Assembly: GCF_015694735.1 (NCBI RefSeq)
Contig: NZ_JADQDP010000001.1
Span: forward strand, 1-64,000
DNA length: 64,000 bases
Direction of reading: 5' to 3'
Origin: Hymenobacter properus
GTDB lineage: Bacteria > Bacteroidota > Bacteroidia > Cytophagales > Hymenobacteraceae
Under the pieces are notes generated by a model. That model was not told the DNA's origin, made no database searches, and saw only the letters and a program-made list of their open reading frames with translations. A program made the translations under genes and the position numbers. This document shows, one piece after another, positions 8,239-17,809 of the stretch (positions are counted from its first letter, which is position 1; every line of letters starts with the position of its first letter).

Positions 8239-8952
8239 ATGCGTCGCAAGCTAAACCAACTCATTGTCCACTACGAAGCCGAACGCCGGCTGCTGAACGA
8301 GCAGCTAAACGAGTGCGTGGAGGAGTTTGACCACGGCATGGCGCACCGCTTCTCGAAAGGCCTGTTTTTGGTGAACATGCAGCTGCAAACGCTGTACAAC
8401 CTGCGCGACCACCGACACGATGAAAAAGTAGCTGCGCTCCGGCACATCGAGTCGTTGGAGAAATTCAGCCAGCAGGAGCGCGCCGGCCACCGGGGGGGCT
8501 ACTATGCCGCCTGGATTGCCGATGAGCGAAAAAAGCTGGCCGAGTGGGAAGCCCAGGTTCGCCTGCCCCGCCCGCAAACCACGGCTGTGGCAGAGGCCCT
8601 GCACAAGCTGCTGCACGGCCGCATTACAGGCTTCACGCTGACTTTGAGCCGGGCCATGGGCTTGTATCTTACTTTCCGGCTGGCCCGCCGCACGCTCATC
8701 ATCACCTTGCCCGAAGTGCGGCGACACCGGGAGCACTACCACCTGCCTAAGAAAAGGCGGCGGGTGCTTCAACGGCTAGGGTTCCGACGCTACGACCAAG
8801 GCGATAAACTCATTTCGTTCCGGCCCTTGGCGACTGATGCCGACATTGGCCCTGCTATGAGCATGCTGTCGTACATGGCGTTTGAGCTGTTCTATTTCCG
8901 AGAGTTTGACCAGGAATCTTACCTTTCTTACTTCGAGTTCAACGCTGAGTAG
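8239..8952 (+). CDS. Hypothetical protein, charged and helical
   Basis: A 237-residue protein starting MRRKLNQLIVHYEAERR, rich in Arg, Glu and Leu with coiled-coil character in the first half and a compact C-terminal half ending SYLSYFEFNAE. ATG 8239 has a good purine-rich stretch (GGAGGAAG) upstream, unusual here, and is preferred to 8182. No family recognised. Its stop is 87 nt before rtcB, so the two may be co-transcribed. Confidence 0.6.
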   Translation: MRRKLNQLIVHYEAERRLLNEQLNECVEEFDHGMAHRFSKGLFLVNMQLQTLYNLRDHRHDEKVAALRHIESLEKFSQQERAGHRGGYYAAWIADERKKLAEWEAQVRLPRPQTTAVAEALHKLLHGRITGFTLTLSRAMGLYLTFRLARRTLIITLPEVRRHREHYHLPKKRRRVLQRLGFRRYDQGDKLISFRPLATDADIGPAMSMLSYMAFELFYFREFDQESYLSYFEFNAE

Positions 8953-10476
<1,524 letters not shown>

Positions 10477-10614
10477 GTTAGCAGCTTCTTGTTTTTAGCG
10501 CCTTGGATGCGCAGCGGAGGCGGTTGCGTGGTTCTTTGACCAGTTGATACAACTTCAGGCCCGAGTGGTCGGTCATGCCCGCACAACTAGCATTCACCTT
10601 CGCCAGCCAGCCGC

Positions 10615-11688
10615 ATGAAAGCGCATTGCTTCCTCATCCTAGCCACGTTTCTTGTCCTGACGGGCTGTAAAAAGGAAAACGAAAGCCCCACGACGCCCCG
10701 GACGGTGGCCACGGCGTTGCCATTTGAGAACGCCGCGGTCAAGGTTGAGTTGGTGGCGAATAACCTGCCCACCTGGATTCAGGCGATGACTTTTCTTGAC
10801 GCATCCGTGGGCATTGTGTGCACCTACGACGGCAAGGTGTACCGCACAAGCGACGGGGGTCGAAGCTGGTCGCTGCAATATAGCGTGGGTACCCCCACCC
10901 AACTGCCCCTGCTGCAGATTTTGTTCACTAGCGCCCGCGTGGGCTACATCGTGGGCGGCTCAGTTCAGTGCACCGGGTCCGGGTGCACGCCGCCTGGCGG
11001 GCTGGTGCTGAAAACCACCGACGCGGGCATTACCTGGGCCGCAGTTCACCGCGTGAACGGGGCCGCCCTGGCGGCGATAGCCGTGAACAGCGTCGGCGAT
11101 TTGTTTGCCGTCGCCAATACCACGGGCAGCCAAATAATAAAAAGCAGCGATGCCGGGGCCACCTGGACGCCGGTTGCCAGCTGGCCTTACCAGCTCAACA
11201 AAATCGCCTTTGACCTCCACTTGGGCTACGGGGCCAGCGGCAACAGCGGCAGCGGGGGAAACGCAGGAAAAATTATTCGCAGCCTTGAGGATGGCGCTAG
11301 CTGGAGCGAGGCGGCCACATTCGCGTATCCTTACCTGAATGAGTTGGCTTTCGGCCCGGGCATCGGTTTTTGCGCCTCCGGGTATTCCATTGTGTACAAA
11401 ACCACAAACGACGGCGCGAACTGGACCCCCATCACCAGCAGCAATTTCTCGGCCCAGGTAATAACGCCCCTGACTGCCACCAACTGCTTAATTTTCGGCA
11501 GTGGAACGTACAGCGGCGGCGACTTTGGCACCTACAGCGGTTCGCTTCGGCAGTCGGAGGACGCAGGGAATAGCTGGAGCGAAATCGAGCTGAAGACCGT
11601 GGGCACCATCCGACAGGCTAGCTTCTACAGCGCGCAGAGTGGCTACGCCCTTGCTGGCAGCACATTGCTTAAAATAACGGTGAAATAA
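10615..11688 (+). CDS. YCF48/BNR-repeat lipoprotein
   Basis: 357 residues. A lipoprotein signal ends LVLTGC, making Cys18 the lipidation site. The rest is a repeated beta-propeller of BNR/YCF48 type, with recurring motifs such as TSDGGRSWS, TTDAGITWA, SSDAGATWT, TTNDGANWT and SEDAGNSWS. Such proteins sit on the cell surface or in the periplasm. The repeats suggest a scaffold or glycan-binding role rather than a known enzyme, and the catalytic residues of sialidases are not evident. Confidence 0.85.
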   Translation: MKAHCFLILATFLVLTGCKKENESPTTPRTVATALPFENAAVKVELVANNLPTWIQAMTFLDASVGIVCTYDGKVYRTSDGGRSWSLQYSVGTPTQLPLLQILFTSARVGYIVGGSVQCTGSGCTPPGGLVLKTTDAGITWAAVHRVNGAALAAIAVNSVGDLFAVANTTGSQIIKSSDAGATWTPVASWPYQLNKIAFDLHLGYGASGNSGSGGNAGKIIRSLEDGASWSEAATFAYPYLNELAFGPGIGFCASGYSIVYKTTNDGANWTPITSSNFSAQVITPLTATNCLIFGSGTYSGGDFGTYSGSLRQSEDAGNSWSEIELKTVGTIRQASFYSAQSGYALAGSTLLKITVK

Positions 11689-11737
11689 CTTGCTGCCGAG
11701 TTGAAGCAAAGGCCCGGCAGCGCGGCGACAGGGGCAG

Positions 11738-12436
11738 CTATGCACGCACCACGTGCGCCGTGAACACGGCCGCCAGTGCCGCCGTTTCGGTGCGCAGCCG
11801 CGAAGCGCCCAACGTCACGGGCCGAATCCCTTTGCTTATGGCCAACTCAATTTCTTGGGGTGTAAAGTCGCCTTCCGGCCCAATGAGCACGCAGCAGCCT
11901 GGCCCCGCGCCGGCAACCTGCGCCAGGGCCGTGCGCTCCCCCTCTTCGAGGTGGGCTATGAAGGTGGTTGCGGGCGCCACGCCGGCCATGAAAGCAGCAA
12001 AGTCCTGCAGTTCATCCAGCTGCGGCAGCCAGGCCTGGCCGCTCTGCTTAAGCGCGCTGATGGCAATTTTCTCCAGCCGCTCCAGCTTCAGCTCGCGGCG
12101 CTCGGAGCGGGCGCAGCGCAGGAAGCTGATGCGCTCGACGCCCACTTCCACGGCTTTTTCCACGAACCACTCCATGCGGTCGAGGTTTTTGGTGGGGGCC
12201 ACGGCCACGTGGGTGAAGTAGGGGCGGGGCGCCACGGTTTCGTGCTGGATGATGCGCAGCTGGCAGCGCTTGGGGTTGGCATCGGCCACGGCCGCCTGGT
12301 AGCGGCCCCCGCGGCCGTCGAGCAGTTCCACGGTGTCGCCCAGGCCCAGGCGCAGCACCCGAATGGCGTGCTTGCTTTCGTCTTCGGGCAAGGTGTAGGT
12401 GGGGCCGACGAGGTCGGGCGCGAAGAAAGTATGCAT
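11738..12436 (-). CDS. rsmE: 16S rRNA (uracil(1498)-N(3))-methyltransferase
   Basis: 232 residues. RsmE methylates U1498 of 16S rRNA using SAM. The N-terminal PUA-like part (MHTFFAPDLVGPTYTLPEDESKH) is followed by a SPOUT-fold domain with the trefoil-knot motifs LIGPEGDFTPQEIELA and LGASRLRTETAALAA, diagnostic of the family. The start at 12436 gives the normal length; the frame is open to 12769 but that extension is antisense to the neighbouring gene. It converges on the YCF48 lipoprotein gene. Confidence 0.93.
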   Translation of the reverse strand: MHTFFAPDLVGPTYTLPEDESKHAIRVLRLGLGDTVELLDGRGGRYQAAVADANPKRCQLRIIQHETVAPRPYFTHVAVAPTKNLDRMEWFVEKAVEVGVERISFLRCARSERRELKLERLEKIAISALKQSGQAWLPQLDELQDFAAFMAGVAPATTFIAHLEEGERTALAQVAGAGPGCCVLIGPEGDFTPQEIELAISKGIRPVTLGASRLRTETAALAAVFTAHVVRA

Positions 12437-12559
12437 GGGTGCAAAGAACGGAAGACAGCGCCAAAAGGCGGGTTTGATACTAAAATGCAAGCTGAGCCAT
12501 AACGGCCTGCCGTTGGCCGGCGTAGGGAATACTCCACATTTCCAATTCCTGCTTTCCTT

Positions 12560-13003
12560 ATGGATACTCCCGTTATTCCCCGCCCCCTGCACGGGGTGGC
12601 CGACTACCTCTACGTGCCCGCTGTAGCCGCCGCACCCGCCCTTTTCGGCTTCGCCCACCACCATACGCCCGCTCGGTTGGCCCGCCTCATCAGCGGCGGC
12701 GTGCTGGCGTCCACCATGCTCACCCGTGCCGAGTGGGGCGTGTTCAAGGCGATGCCTTACAAAGCACACTTAGCGCTGGATTTTGGCGCGGGCGTGGGCA
12801 CCATGGCCCTTCCGTGGTTAGCTGGTTTTTCGCGCCGCCGCCAGGCCCGCAACGCCTTCCTCATATTCGGCGCCATCAGCGTGGGCGCAAGCCTGCTGTC
12901 AGGGCTGTTTGGCGGGGCCCGGGAAATGCCAGCCACCGACGACTCTACCTCGGATGAGCCCGATGGGCTGATGCCGCCAGCACTGGCTCCGGTAAGTGCT
13001 TAG
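12560..13003 (+). CDS. Small membrane protein of unknown function
   Basis: 147 residues with about four hydrophobic helices, a conserved-looking opening PRPLHGVADYLYVP, and an acidic cytoplasmic-type tail (TDDSTSDEPDG). No enzyme motif recognised. It lies 27 nt upstream of the SDR gene and is probably co-transcribed with it. Confidence 0.6.
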   Translation: MDTPVIPRPLHGVADYLYVPAVAAAPALFGFAHHHTPARLARLISGGVLASTMLTRAEWGVFKAMPYKAHLALDFGAGVGTMALPWLAGFSRRRQARNAFLIFGAISVGASLLSGLFGGAREMPATDDSTSDEPDGLMPPALAPVSA

Positions 13004-13030
13004 TCTTTTGCTTCTCAACTTCTGTTTGAT

Positions 13031-14071
13031 ATGAAAACCAACCTTAAAAAACTTAAAGACCAGGTCATGGTCATCACCGGTGCCTCGTCGGGCATTGGCT
13101 TGGTCACGGCCCGTATGGCGGCTAAGGAAGGCGCCCGGCTGGTGCTGGCCGCGCGCAGCGAAGTTGCATTGCGCCTGCTCTGCCAGGAAATCGAGCAGGC
13201 CGGCGGCCAGGCCATTTACGTGGTGGCCGACGTGAGCCAGCAAACCGATGTGCGGCGCATTGCCCAAGCGGCCGAGGAAGCTTTTGGTGGCTACGATACT
13301 TGGGTCAACAACGCGGGCGTGTCCATCTATGGCAAGCTGGAGCGGGTGCCCGTGGCCGACATGCGCAAGCTGTTCGAGACCAACTTCTGGGGCCTCGTTT
13401 ACGGCTCGCTGGAAGCCGCCAATCATCTGAAAGCGAAGGGCGGCGCCATCATCAACGTGGGCAGCATTTTGTCGGATGTCACGGCCATTCTGCAAACCAT
13501 TTACTCGGCCAGCAAGCACGCTGTGAAAGGCTTCACCGACGGCCTGCGCATGGAGCTGGAAATGGACGGCGCCCCGGTGTCCGTCACGCTCATCCAGCCC
13601 TCGTCCATCGATACGCCCTACACGGTGCACGCCAAAAACTACATGCACCGCGAGGCCAAACACGGCCCGCCTGCTTACGCCCCCGACACCGTGGCCCGCG
13701 CCATTCTGCACGCCGCTGTCACGCCGGAGCGGGCTATCGTGGTGGGCGGTGGAGGCCGCGCCTTCATCGGCATGCAGCGCTGGACGCCCGCCTTGTTCGA
13801 CCAATACATGGAAAAGGCCTTTGCCCGGCAGGAGCACAGCAGCGAGCCTCCGCGTCCGCTCAACCACAACGGCCTCGACCGCCCCGCCGGCTCGCTGCAC
13901 GAGCGTGGCAACTACCCCGGCTACACCCGCGAAACCAGCTTCTATACTGAGGCCGTGACTACCGGCAGCCCGGCCCTCCGTACCGCCCTTCTGGCCGGGG
14001 CCGGCGTGGCGTTGGCCGCATGGCTGGGGCGGCCCACCACCAGGAATCAGCTTAATAAGCAGCGGCCGTAG
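13031..14071 (+). CDS. SDR family oxidoreductase with C-terminal membrane-type extension
   Basis: 346 residues. The N-terminal Rossmann fold has the NAD(P)-binding motif TGASSGIG, the NNAG motif, and the catalytic Tyr-Lys in YSASKHAVKG. After the classic SDR domain (about 270 residues) the chain continues into a hydrophobic segment (ALLAGAGVALAAWLG) that could anchor it in the membrane. This architecture occurs in SDRs of the DltE-like group; the substrate is unknown. Confidence 0.85.
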   Translation: MKTNLKKLKDQVMVITGASSGIGLVTARMAAKEGARLVLAARSEVALRLLCQEIEQAGGQAIYVVADVSQQTDVRRIAQAAEEAFGGYDTWVNNAGVSIYGKLERVPVADMRKLFETNFWGLVYGSLEAANHLKAKGGAIINVGSILSDVTAILQTIYSASKHAVKGFTDGLRMELEMDGAPVSVTLIQPSSIDTPYTVHAKNYMHREAKHGPPAYAPDTVARAILHAAVTPERAIVVGGGGRAFIGMQRWTPALFDQYMEKAFARQEHSSEPPRPLNHNGLDRPAGSLHERGNYPGYTRETSFYTEAVTTGSPALRTALLAGAGVALAAWLGRPTTRNQLNKQRP

Positions 14072-14087
14072 CAGCCACATAAATGCG

Positions 14088-14147
14088 GCAAACAACGCCG
14101 GGCAATGGCTGTGTTTTCGGACGCGGCGGTTGCCCGGCGTTGTTTGC
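14088..14147. repeat. 18-nt perfect palindrome after SDR gene
   Basis: Arms 14088-14105 and 14130-14147 (GCAAACAACGCCGGGCAA) are exact inverted copies around a 24-nt loop. No long T run follows, so it is either a weak terminator or another dispersed inverted repeat. Confidence 0.6.
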
Positions 14148-14163
14148 TGGTTATAATTGCTAA

Positions 14164-14700
14164 ATGACGACAGCTGAATTCATTTCCAAGCTAGACTGCA
14201 ACTATATCATCAGTTATTCATTCAATCGCGGCGGGAAACTCACGCAACTTAAAGCGGCAGCAGGCGAGTTATTTCAGAGAAATCGGAAGCAATTGTTGCA
14301 TGTCAGTGCGTCCGAACTACCCGCAATAAGGGCACAGCTTAGAAATTTGGAGCAGTTGTGGGGGTTGAACTTGATGCCATTAACGGATAGAGCAGGTGCA
14401 TTCCATATCACGGCCCTTCCTATTGCAAAGATTGGTGTCGATTGTGCTGACACAGAGCGAATACGGCATTTTTTACAACTACCTGTTGTCAATAGCTTCG
14501 ATTGGATGTGCGCGCCGATTTACCGAGACGCTCTGGCTTTTTATGATGCACAGGATAAGCTAATAGATGTGCTAAATATTTGCTTTAGTTGCGACAGAAT
14601 GGTAACACACATGGGCGAGGAAGTTTATGCTGATACAGCAACTTATCAAGGCCTGAAACAAGTGCTAACGCATCTTGGCCACTCAATTGTTGAGGAATAA
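14164..14700 (+). CDS. Hypothetical protein, AT-rich gene
   Basis: 178 residues starting MTTAEFISKLDCNYIISYSF. Codon use is clearly more AT-rich than in neighbouring genes (many ATA, TTA, TGT codons), suggesting recent acquisition. The fold and function are not recognised; scattered Cys residues (CADTER, CFSCDR) are notable. A near-consensus -7 box TATAATTG (14152-14159) lies just before ATG, so the transcript may be leaderless. A bidirectional terminator follows. Confidence 0.6.
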   Translation: MTTAEFISKLDCNYIISYSFNRGGKLTQLKAAAGELFQRNRKQLLHVSASELPAIRAQLRNLEQLWGLNLMPLTDRAGAFHITALPIAKIGVDCADTERIRHFLQLPVVNSFDWMCAPIYRDALAFYDAQDKLIDVLNICFSCDRMVTHMGEEVYADTATYQGLKQVLTHLGHSIVEE

Positions 14701-14710
14701 ATAATACAGC

Positions 14711-14745
14711 AAAAGCCCCGTCGGCTGCAACCGACGGGGCTTTTT
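14711..14745. terminator. Bidirectional rho-independent terminator
   Basis: The hairpin AAAAGCCCCGTCGG...CCGACGGGGCTTTTT has A residues on the left and T residues on the right, so it can end both the plus-strand unknown gene and the minus-strand pckA. Confidence 0.9.
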
Positions 14746-14771
14746 AGTGGTGAGTGAACTGTTGCGGAAGC

Positions 14772-16397
14772 TTATGCTTCGACCGCCAAGCGGGGGGCAC
14801 CGGCCAGGATTTCCTCGTTGGCAAACTCGGCGTACTTCTTGAAGTTTTCGACAAACTTCTCGGCCAGCGAGTTGGCGGTGTGGTCGTAGGCGTCTTTGTC
14901 GGCCCAGGTGTTGCGCGGGTCCAGGATTTCGGAAGGAACGCCGGGCACAGCACCGGGCACCATCATGCCGAAGACGGGGTGCTTGGTGAACTTCACGTCA
15001 TCGAGCTGGCCGTTCAAGGCGGCCGTAATCATGGCGCGGGTATAGGGCAGCTTCATGCGCGAGCCCGTGCCGTAGCTGCCACCCGTCCAGCCCGTGTTGA
15101 TGAGCCACACGTTGATGTCGGGGTTCTCGTCCATTTTCTGGCCCAGCATCTCGGCGTATTTGGTGGGGTGCAGCGGCAGGAACACCGCGCCGAAGCAGGC
15201 CGAGAACGTAGTTTGCGGCTCGGTCACGCCCATTTCGGTACCGGCCACTTTGGCCGTGTAGCCGCTCATGAACAGGTACATGGCGTGCGACTTATCAAGC
15301 TTGCTGATGGGCGGAATCACCCCAAACGCATCGGCCGTGAGGAAGAAAATGTTCTTCGGCGCGTCGGCCACGCCGGGCTCGATGGCGTTGGGAATAAAGT
15401 TGATGGGGTAGGCGGTGCGGGTGTTTTCGGTCACCGACTTGTTGGCGTAGTCCACGGTGTGCGTGCCGGGGATGAAGCGCGTGTTCTCCACAATGGAGCC
15501 GAAGCGGATGGCGTCGTAAATCTCGGGCTCCTTCTCCTTGCTCAGGTCGATGACCTTGGCGTAGCAGCCGCCTTCGAAGTTGAAGATGCCTTCATCGGGC
15601 GTCCAGCCGTGCTCGTCGTCGCCGATGAGGCCGCGGTTGGGGTCGGCCGAGAGGGTGGTTTTGCCGGTGCCCGAGAGGCCGAAGAAGATGGCCGTGTCGC
15701 CGTCCTTGCCCACGTTGGCCGAGCAGTGCATGCTTAGGGTCTGGCGCTCGTGGGGGAGCAGGTAGTTCAGCACGCCGAAGATGCCTTTCTTCATCTCGCC
15801 GGCGTAGCCCGTGCCGCCAATCAGAATCATCTTCTTGGTGAAGTTGATGATGGCGAAGTTGGGCTGGCGGGTGCCGTCCACGGCCGGGTCGGCTTCGAAA
15901 CCGGGGGCGCAGATGATGCTAAAGTCGGGCGTCCAGCTCGTATCAGCGCCTTCCTCGGGGCGCAGGAACATGTTGTAGCAAAACAGGTTGTGCCAGGCCT
16001 GCTCGTTCACGATGCGTAGCTTGAGCTGGTAGTCGGGGTTGGCGCCGGCGTAGGCTTCGCGCACGTACAGCTCCTTGTCGGCCAGGTAGGCTACCATTTT
16101 CTGGTGCAGTTGGTCGAATTTGTCGGGGGCGAAGGGAATGTTGATGTCGCCCCACCACACGCTCTTCTCGGTGTTTTCGTCCTTCACCACAAACCGGTCT
16201 TTGGGCGAGCGGCCGGTGAACTTGCCGGTGTCGGCCATCAGAGCGCCGGTATCGGTGAGGTGGCCCTCGCCGTTGCGCAGGGCGTGCTCCACGAGCGCGG
16301 CGGGCGTGAGGTTGAGGTGAACGGTAGCTGTTTCGTTGAAGCCCAGAGGCTGCAAACGATTGTGGAGGTTGGCGGCAAACTGTGCGTCTTGTTGCAT
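14772..16397 (-). CDS. pckA: Phosphoenolpyruvate carboxykinase (ATP)
   Basis: 541 residues, the usual length. It converts oxaloacetate and ATP to phosphoenolpyruvate, CO2 and ADP, the entry step of gluconeogenesis, in the cytoplasm. The phosphate-binding loop GLSGTGKTTLSADP is near residue 240. Other family segments are TGRSPKDRFVVKDE, MHCSANVG, INTGWTGGSYGTGSRM and the metal-site region DDEHGW. The predicted leader runs from about 16445 to the ATG and contains a 19-nt segment complementary to the glnN 3' untranslated region. Confidence 0.96.
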   Translation of the reverse strand: MQQDAQFAANLHNRLQPLGFNETATVHLNLTPAALVEHALRNGEGHLTDTGALMADTGKFTGRSPKDRFVVKDENTEKSVWWGDINIPFAPDKFDQLHQKMVAYLADKELYVREAYAGANPDYQLKLRIVNEQAWHNLFCYNMFLRPEEGADTSWTPDFSIICAPGFEADPAVDGTRQPNFAIINFTKKMILIGGTGYAGEMKKGIFGVLNYLLPHERQTLSMHCSANVGKDGDTAIFFGLSGTGKTTLSADPNRGLIGDDEHGWTPDEGIFNFEGGCYAKVIDLSKEKEPEIYDAIRFGSIVENTRFIPGTHTVDYANKSVTENTRTAYPINFIPNAIEPGVADAPKNIFFLTADAFGVIPPISKLDKSHAMYLFMSGYTAKVAGTEMGVTEPQTTFSACFGAVFLPLHPTKYAEMLGQKMDENPDINVWLINTGWTGGSYGTGSRMKLPYTRAMITAALNGQLDDVKFTKHPVFGMMVPGAVPGVPSEILDPRNTWADKDAYDHTANSLAEKFVENFKKYAEFANEEILAGAPRLAVEA

Positions 16398-16417
16398 GGC
16401 CCGGAAAGCGTTGGAAA

Positions 16418-16436
16418 GTGTTGGGTGGGAATTCTC
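16418..16436 (-). promoter_or_regulatory. 19-nt leader element complementary to glnN 3' region
   Basis: In the pckA mRNA sense this reads GAGAATTCCCACCCAACAC, 21-39 nt before the ATG. Its exact reverse complement lies at 56967-56985, downstream of glnN on the plus strand, so the two transcripts could pair over 19 nt. Regulation is inferred only. Confidence 0.4.
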
Positions 16437-16451
16437 TCGTGACTTCTACGA

Positions 16452-16459
16452 CAAAGGTA
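16452..16459 (-). promoter_or_regulatory. -7 box of pckA
   Basis: TACCTTTG on the minus strand fits TAnnTTTG. The transcription start would be near 16445, giving a leader of about 48 nt. No TTG at standard -33 spacing was found. Confidence 0.55.
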
Positions 16460-16640
16460 CGGGCGCCGCAAACGTTACCAGTGAAACAATTTGTTTTTTT
16501 AGCAGGACAAATCAAACCTCGCATGCTTGATTTGTGCCTGCGTGCAAAATTATGGCGCTTGGCAAGCCGCTAGGGTAGGAGGAATGCAACGACTTGCTAT
16601 CTTTAGGTTTAGTTTGTCCCGGTCTTACGCTTTTTTGTCC

Positions 16641-17564
16641 ATGCGCACCGACATTGCCCGTTACAACGGAATATACGGCGACCACCGCGCCCAGATTTCG
16701 CACGACTACCTGCAGAGTCAGCTTATTGTGCCCCGGCAGCGCCTCACCGACTGGGGCCTCAAGCCGCACCTGCACGAAAATCTGTTTCAGCTTTTTTTTC
16801 TCGAATCCGGCCGTGCCGCCTTCGAGGCTACGGAACTCGTGGAGCTGCGCACGCCTTGCCTGGTCATCATCCCGGCCAACACGGTGCACGGCTTCACCTT
16901 CAGCCCGCAGGTGAAGGGCCGCACCCTCACGCTCTCCGAGGCCCTGCTCGATACCATTCTGCAGGCCACACCGGGCGTGCTGGTGGAGCTGAACACGGTG
17001 CACATTCTTTCGGACTTCAATGCCGAGGTCAGCTTTGCTGATTTGTCGGAACTGGAGCAGCGCCTCCACGAAGAAATTTACTCGGAACTGCCCGGCAAAC
17101 AGCTGGCCATTAATGGCTATTTCAAGCTGCTGTTCGTGAAAATTTTCCGGCTGTTGCACCACAACCGCCGCAAGGAAGACAGCCCCAACCGCGCCCTGCA
17201 CTACTTCCGCGAGTTTCAGAAGGCCATTGAGAAGACAGCACCCTTCGAGAAGAAAATTTCGGATTTTGCCCAGGAGCTAAAGATTACGCCGGTGCACCTC
17301 AACCGCATCTGCCAGGCCGTGAAAGGCAAAACCGCCCAGCAAATTGTGCAGGCCCACACCATCCGCAAAGCCCACAACTACCTTTTATACACCTCGCTCT
17401 CGGTGGCCGAAATTGCTTACGAGCTTCAATTCATGGACCCTGGCTACTTCACCCGGTTTTTTCGGAAGCAAACCGGGCTGGCACCGGGCGCTTACCGGGC
17501 CAAGGCCTACCGGAGCGATGGGGCCGGCAAGGTAGGGAAGCCGGAGGCCTCCCTGTCCTCCTGA
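16641..17564 (+). CDS. AraC family transcriptional regulator
   Basis: 307 residues. An N-terminal cupin-like ligand domain (FQLFFLESGRAAFEA ... TPCLVIIPANTVHGF) is followed by a C-terminal pair of helix-turn-helix motifs (ITPVHLNRICQAVKGKT and SVAEIAYELQFMDPGYFTRFFRKQTG), the AraC signature. ATG 16641 begins the natural N terminus; the frame is open from 16527 but that part is not domain-like. TATCTTTA at 16598-16605 is a near-consensus -7 box. It is divergent from pckA, so control of carbon metabolism is possible but unproven. Confidence 0.88.
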   Translation: MRTDIARYNGIYGDHRAQISHDYLQSQLIVPRQRLTDWGLKPHLHENLFQLFFLESGRAAFEATELVELRTPCLVIIPANTVHGFTFSPQVKGRTLTLSEALLDTILQATPGVLVELNTVHILSDFNAEVSFADLSELEQRLHEEIYSELPGKQLAINGYFKLLFVKIFRLLHHNRRKEDSPNRALHYFREFQKAIEKTAPFEKKISDFAQELKITPVHLNRICQAVKGKTAQQIVQAHTIRKAHNYLLYTSLSVAEIAYELQFMDPGYFTRFFRKQTGLAPGAYRAKAYRSDGAGKVGKPEASLSS

Positions 17565-17639
17565 ACAGGCTGCGAATCAAGCAAAGCCGAAGCAGCACAT
17601 CCCTTTTGGAGTAGTAATTGCAGCAGGCTGTTCTTCGGC

Positions 17640-17671
17640 GAGAAGGTCTTTCGCTCTGCTCAGGATGACAG
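17640..17671. repeat. Solo half of the REP-like element
   Basis: One arm only (GAGAAGGTCTTTCGCTCTG...CAGGATGACAG) without an inverted partner nearby. It is a degenerate relic of the REP-like family in the 17565-17809 gap, which holds no gene. Confidence 0.6.
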
Positions 17672-17809
17672 AAGCCGAGGGAACAGCTCCGCTCATCAAA
17701 CGTCACAATGCCGAAACTTTCCTAGATTTACTGTGCCCGCAATGCACAATGTGCGCAGCCGGGCCAATTTCCCTCGCCATCAACTTCATTTCTCACCCGC
17801 GTTTTTTCT

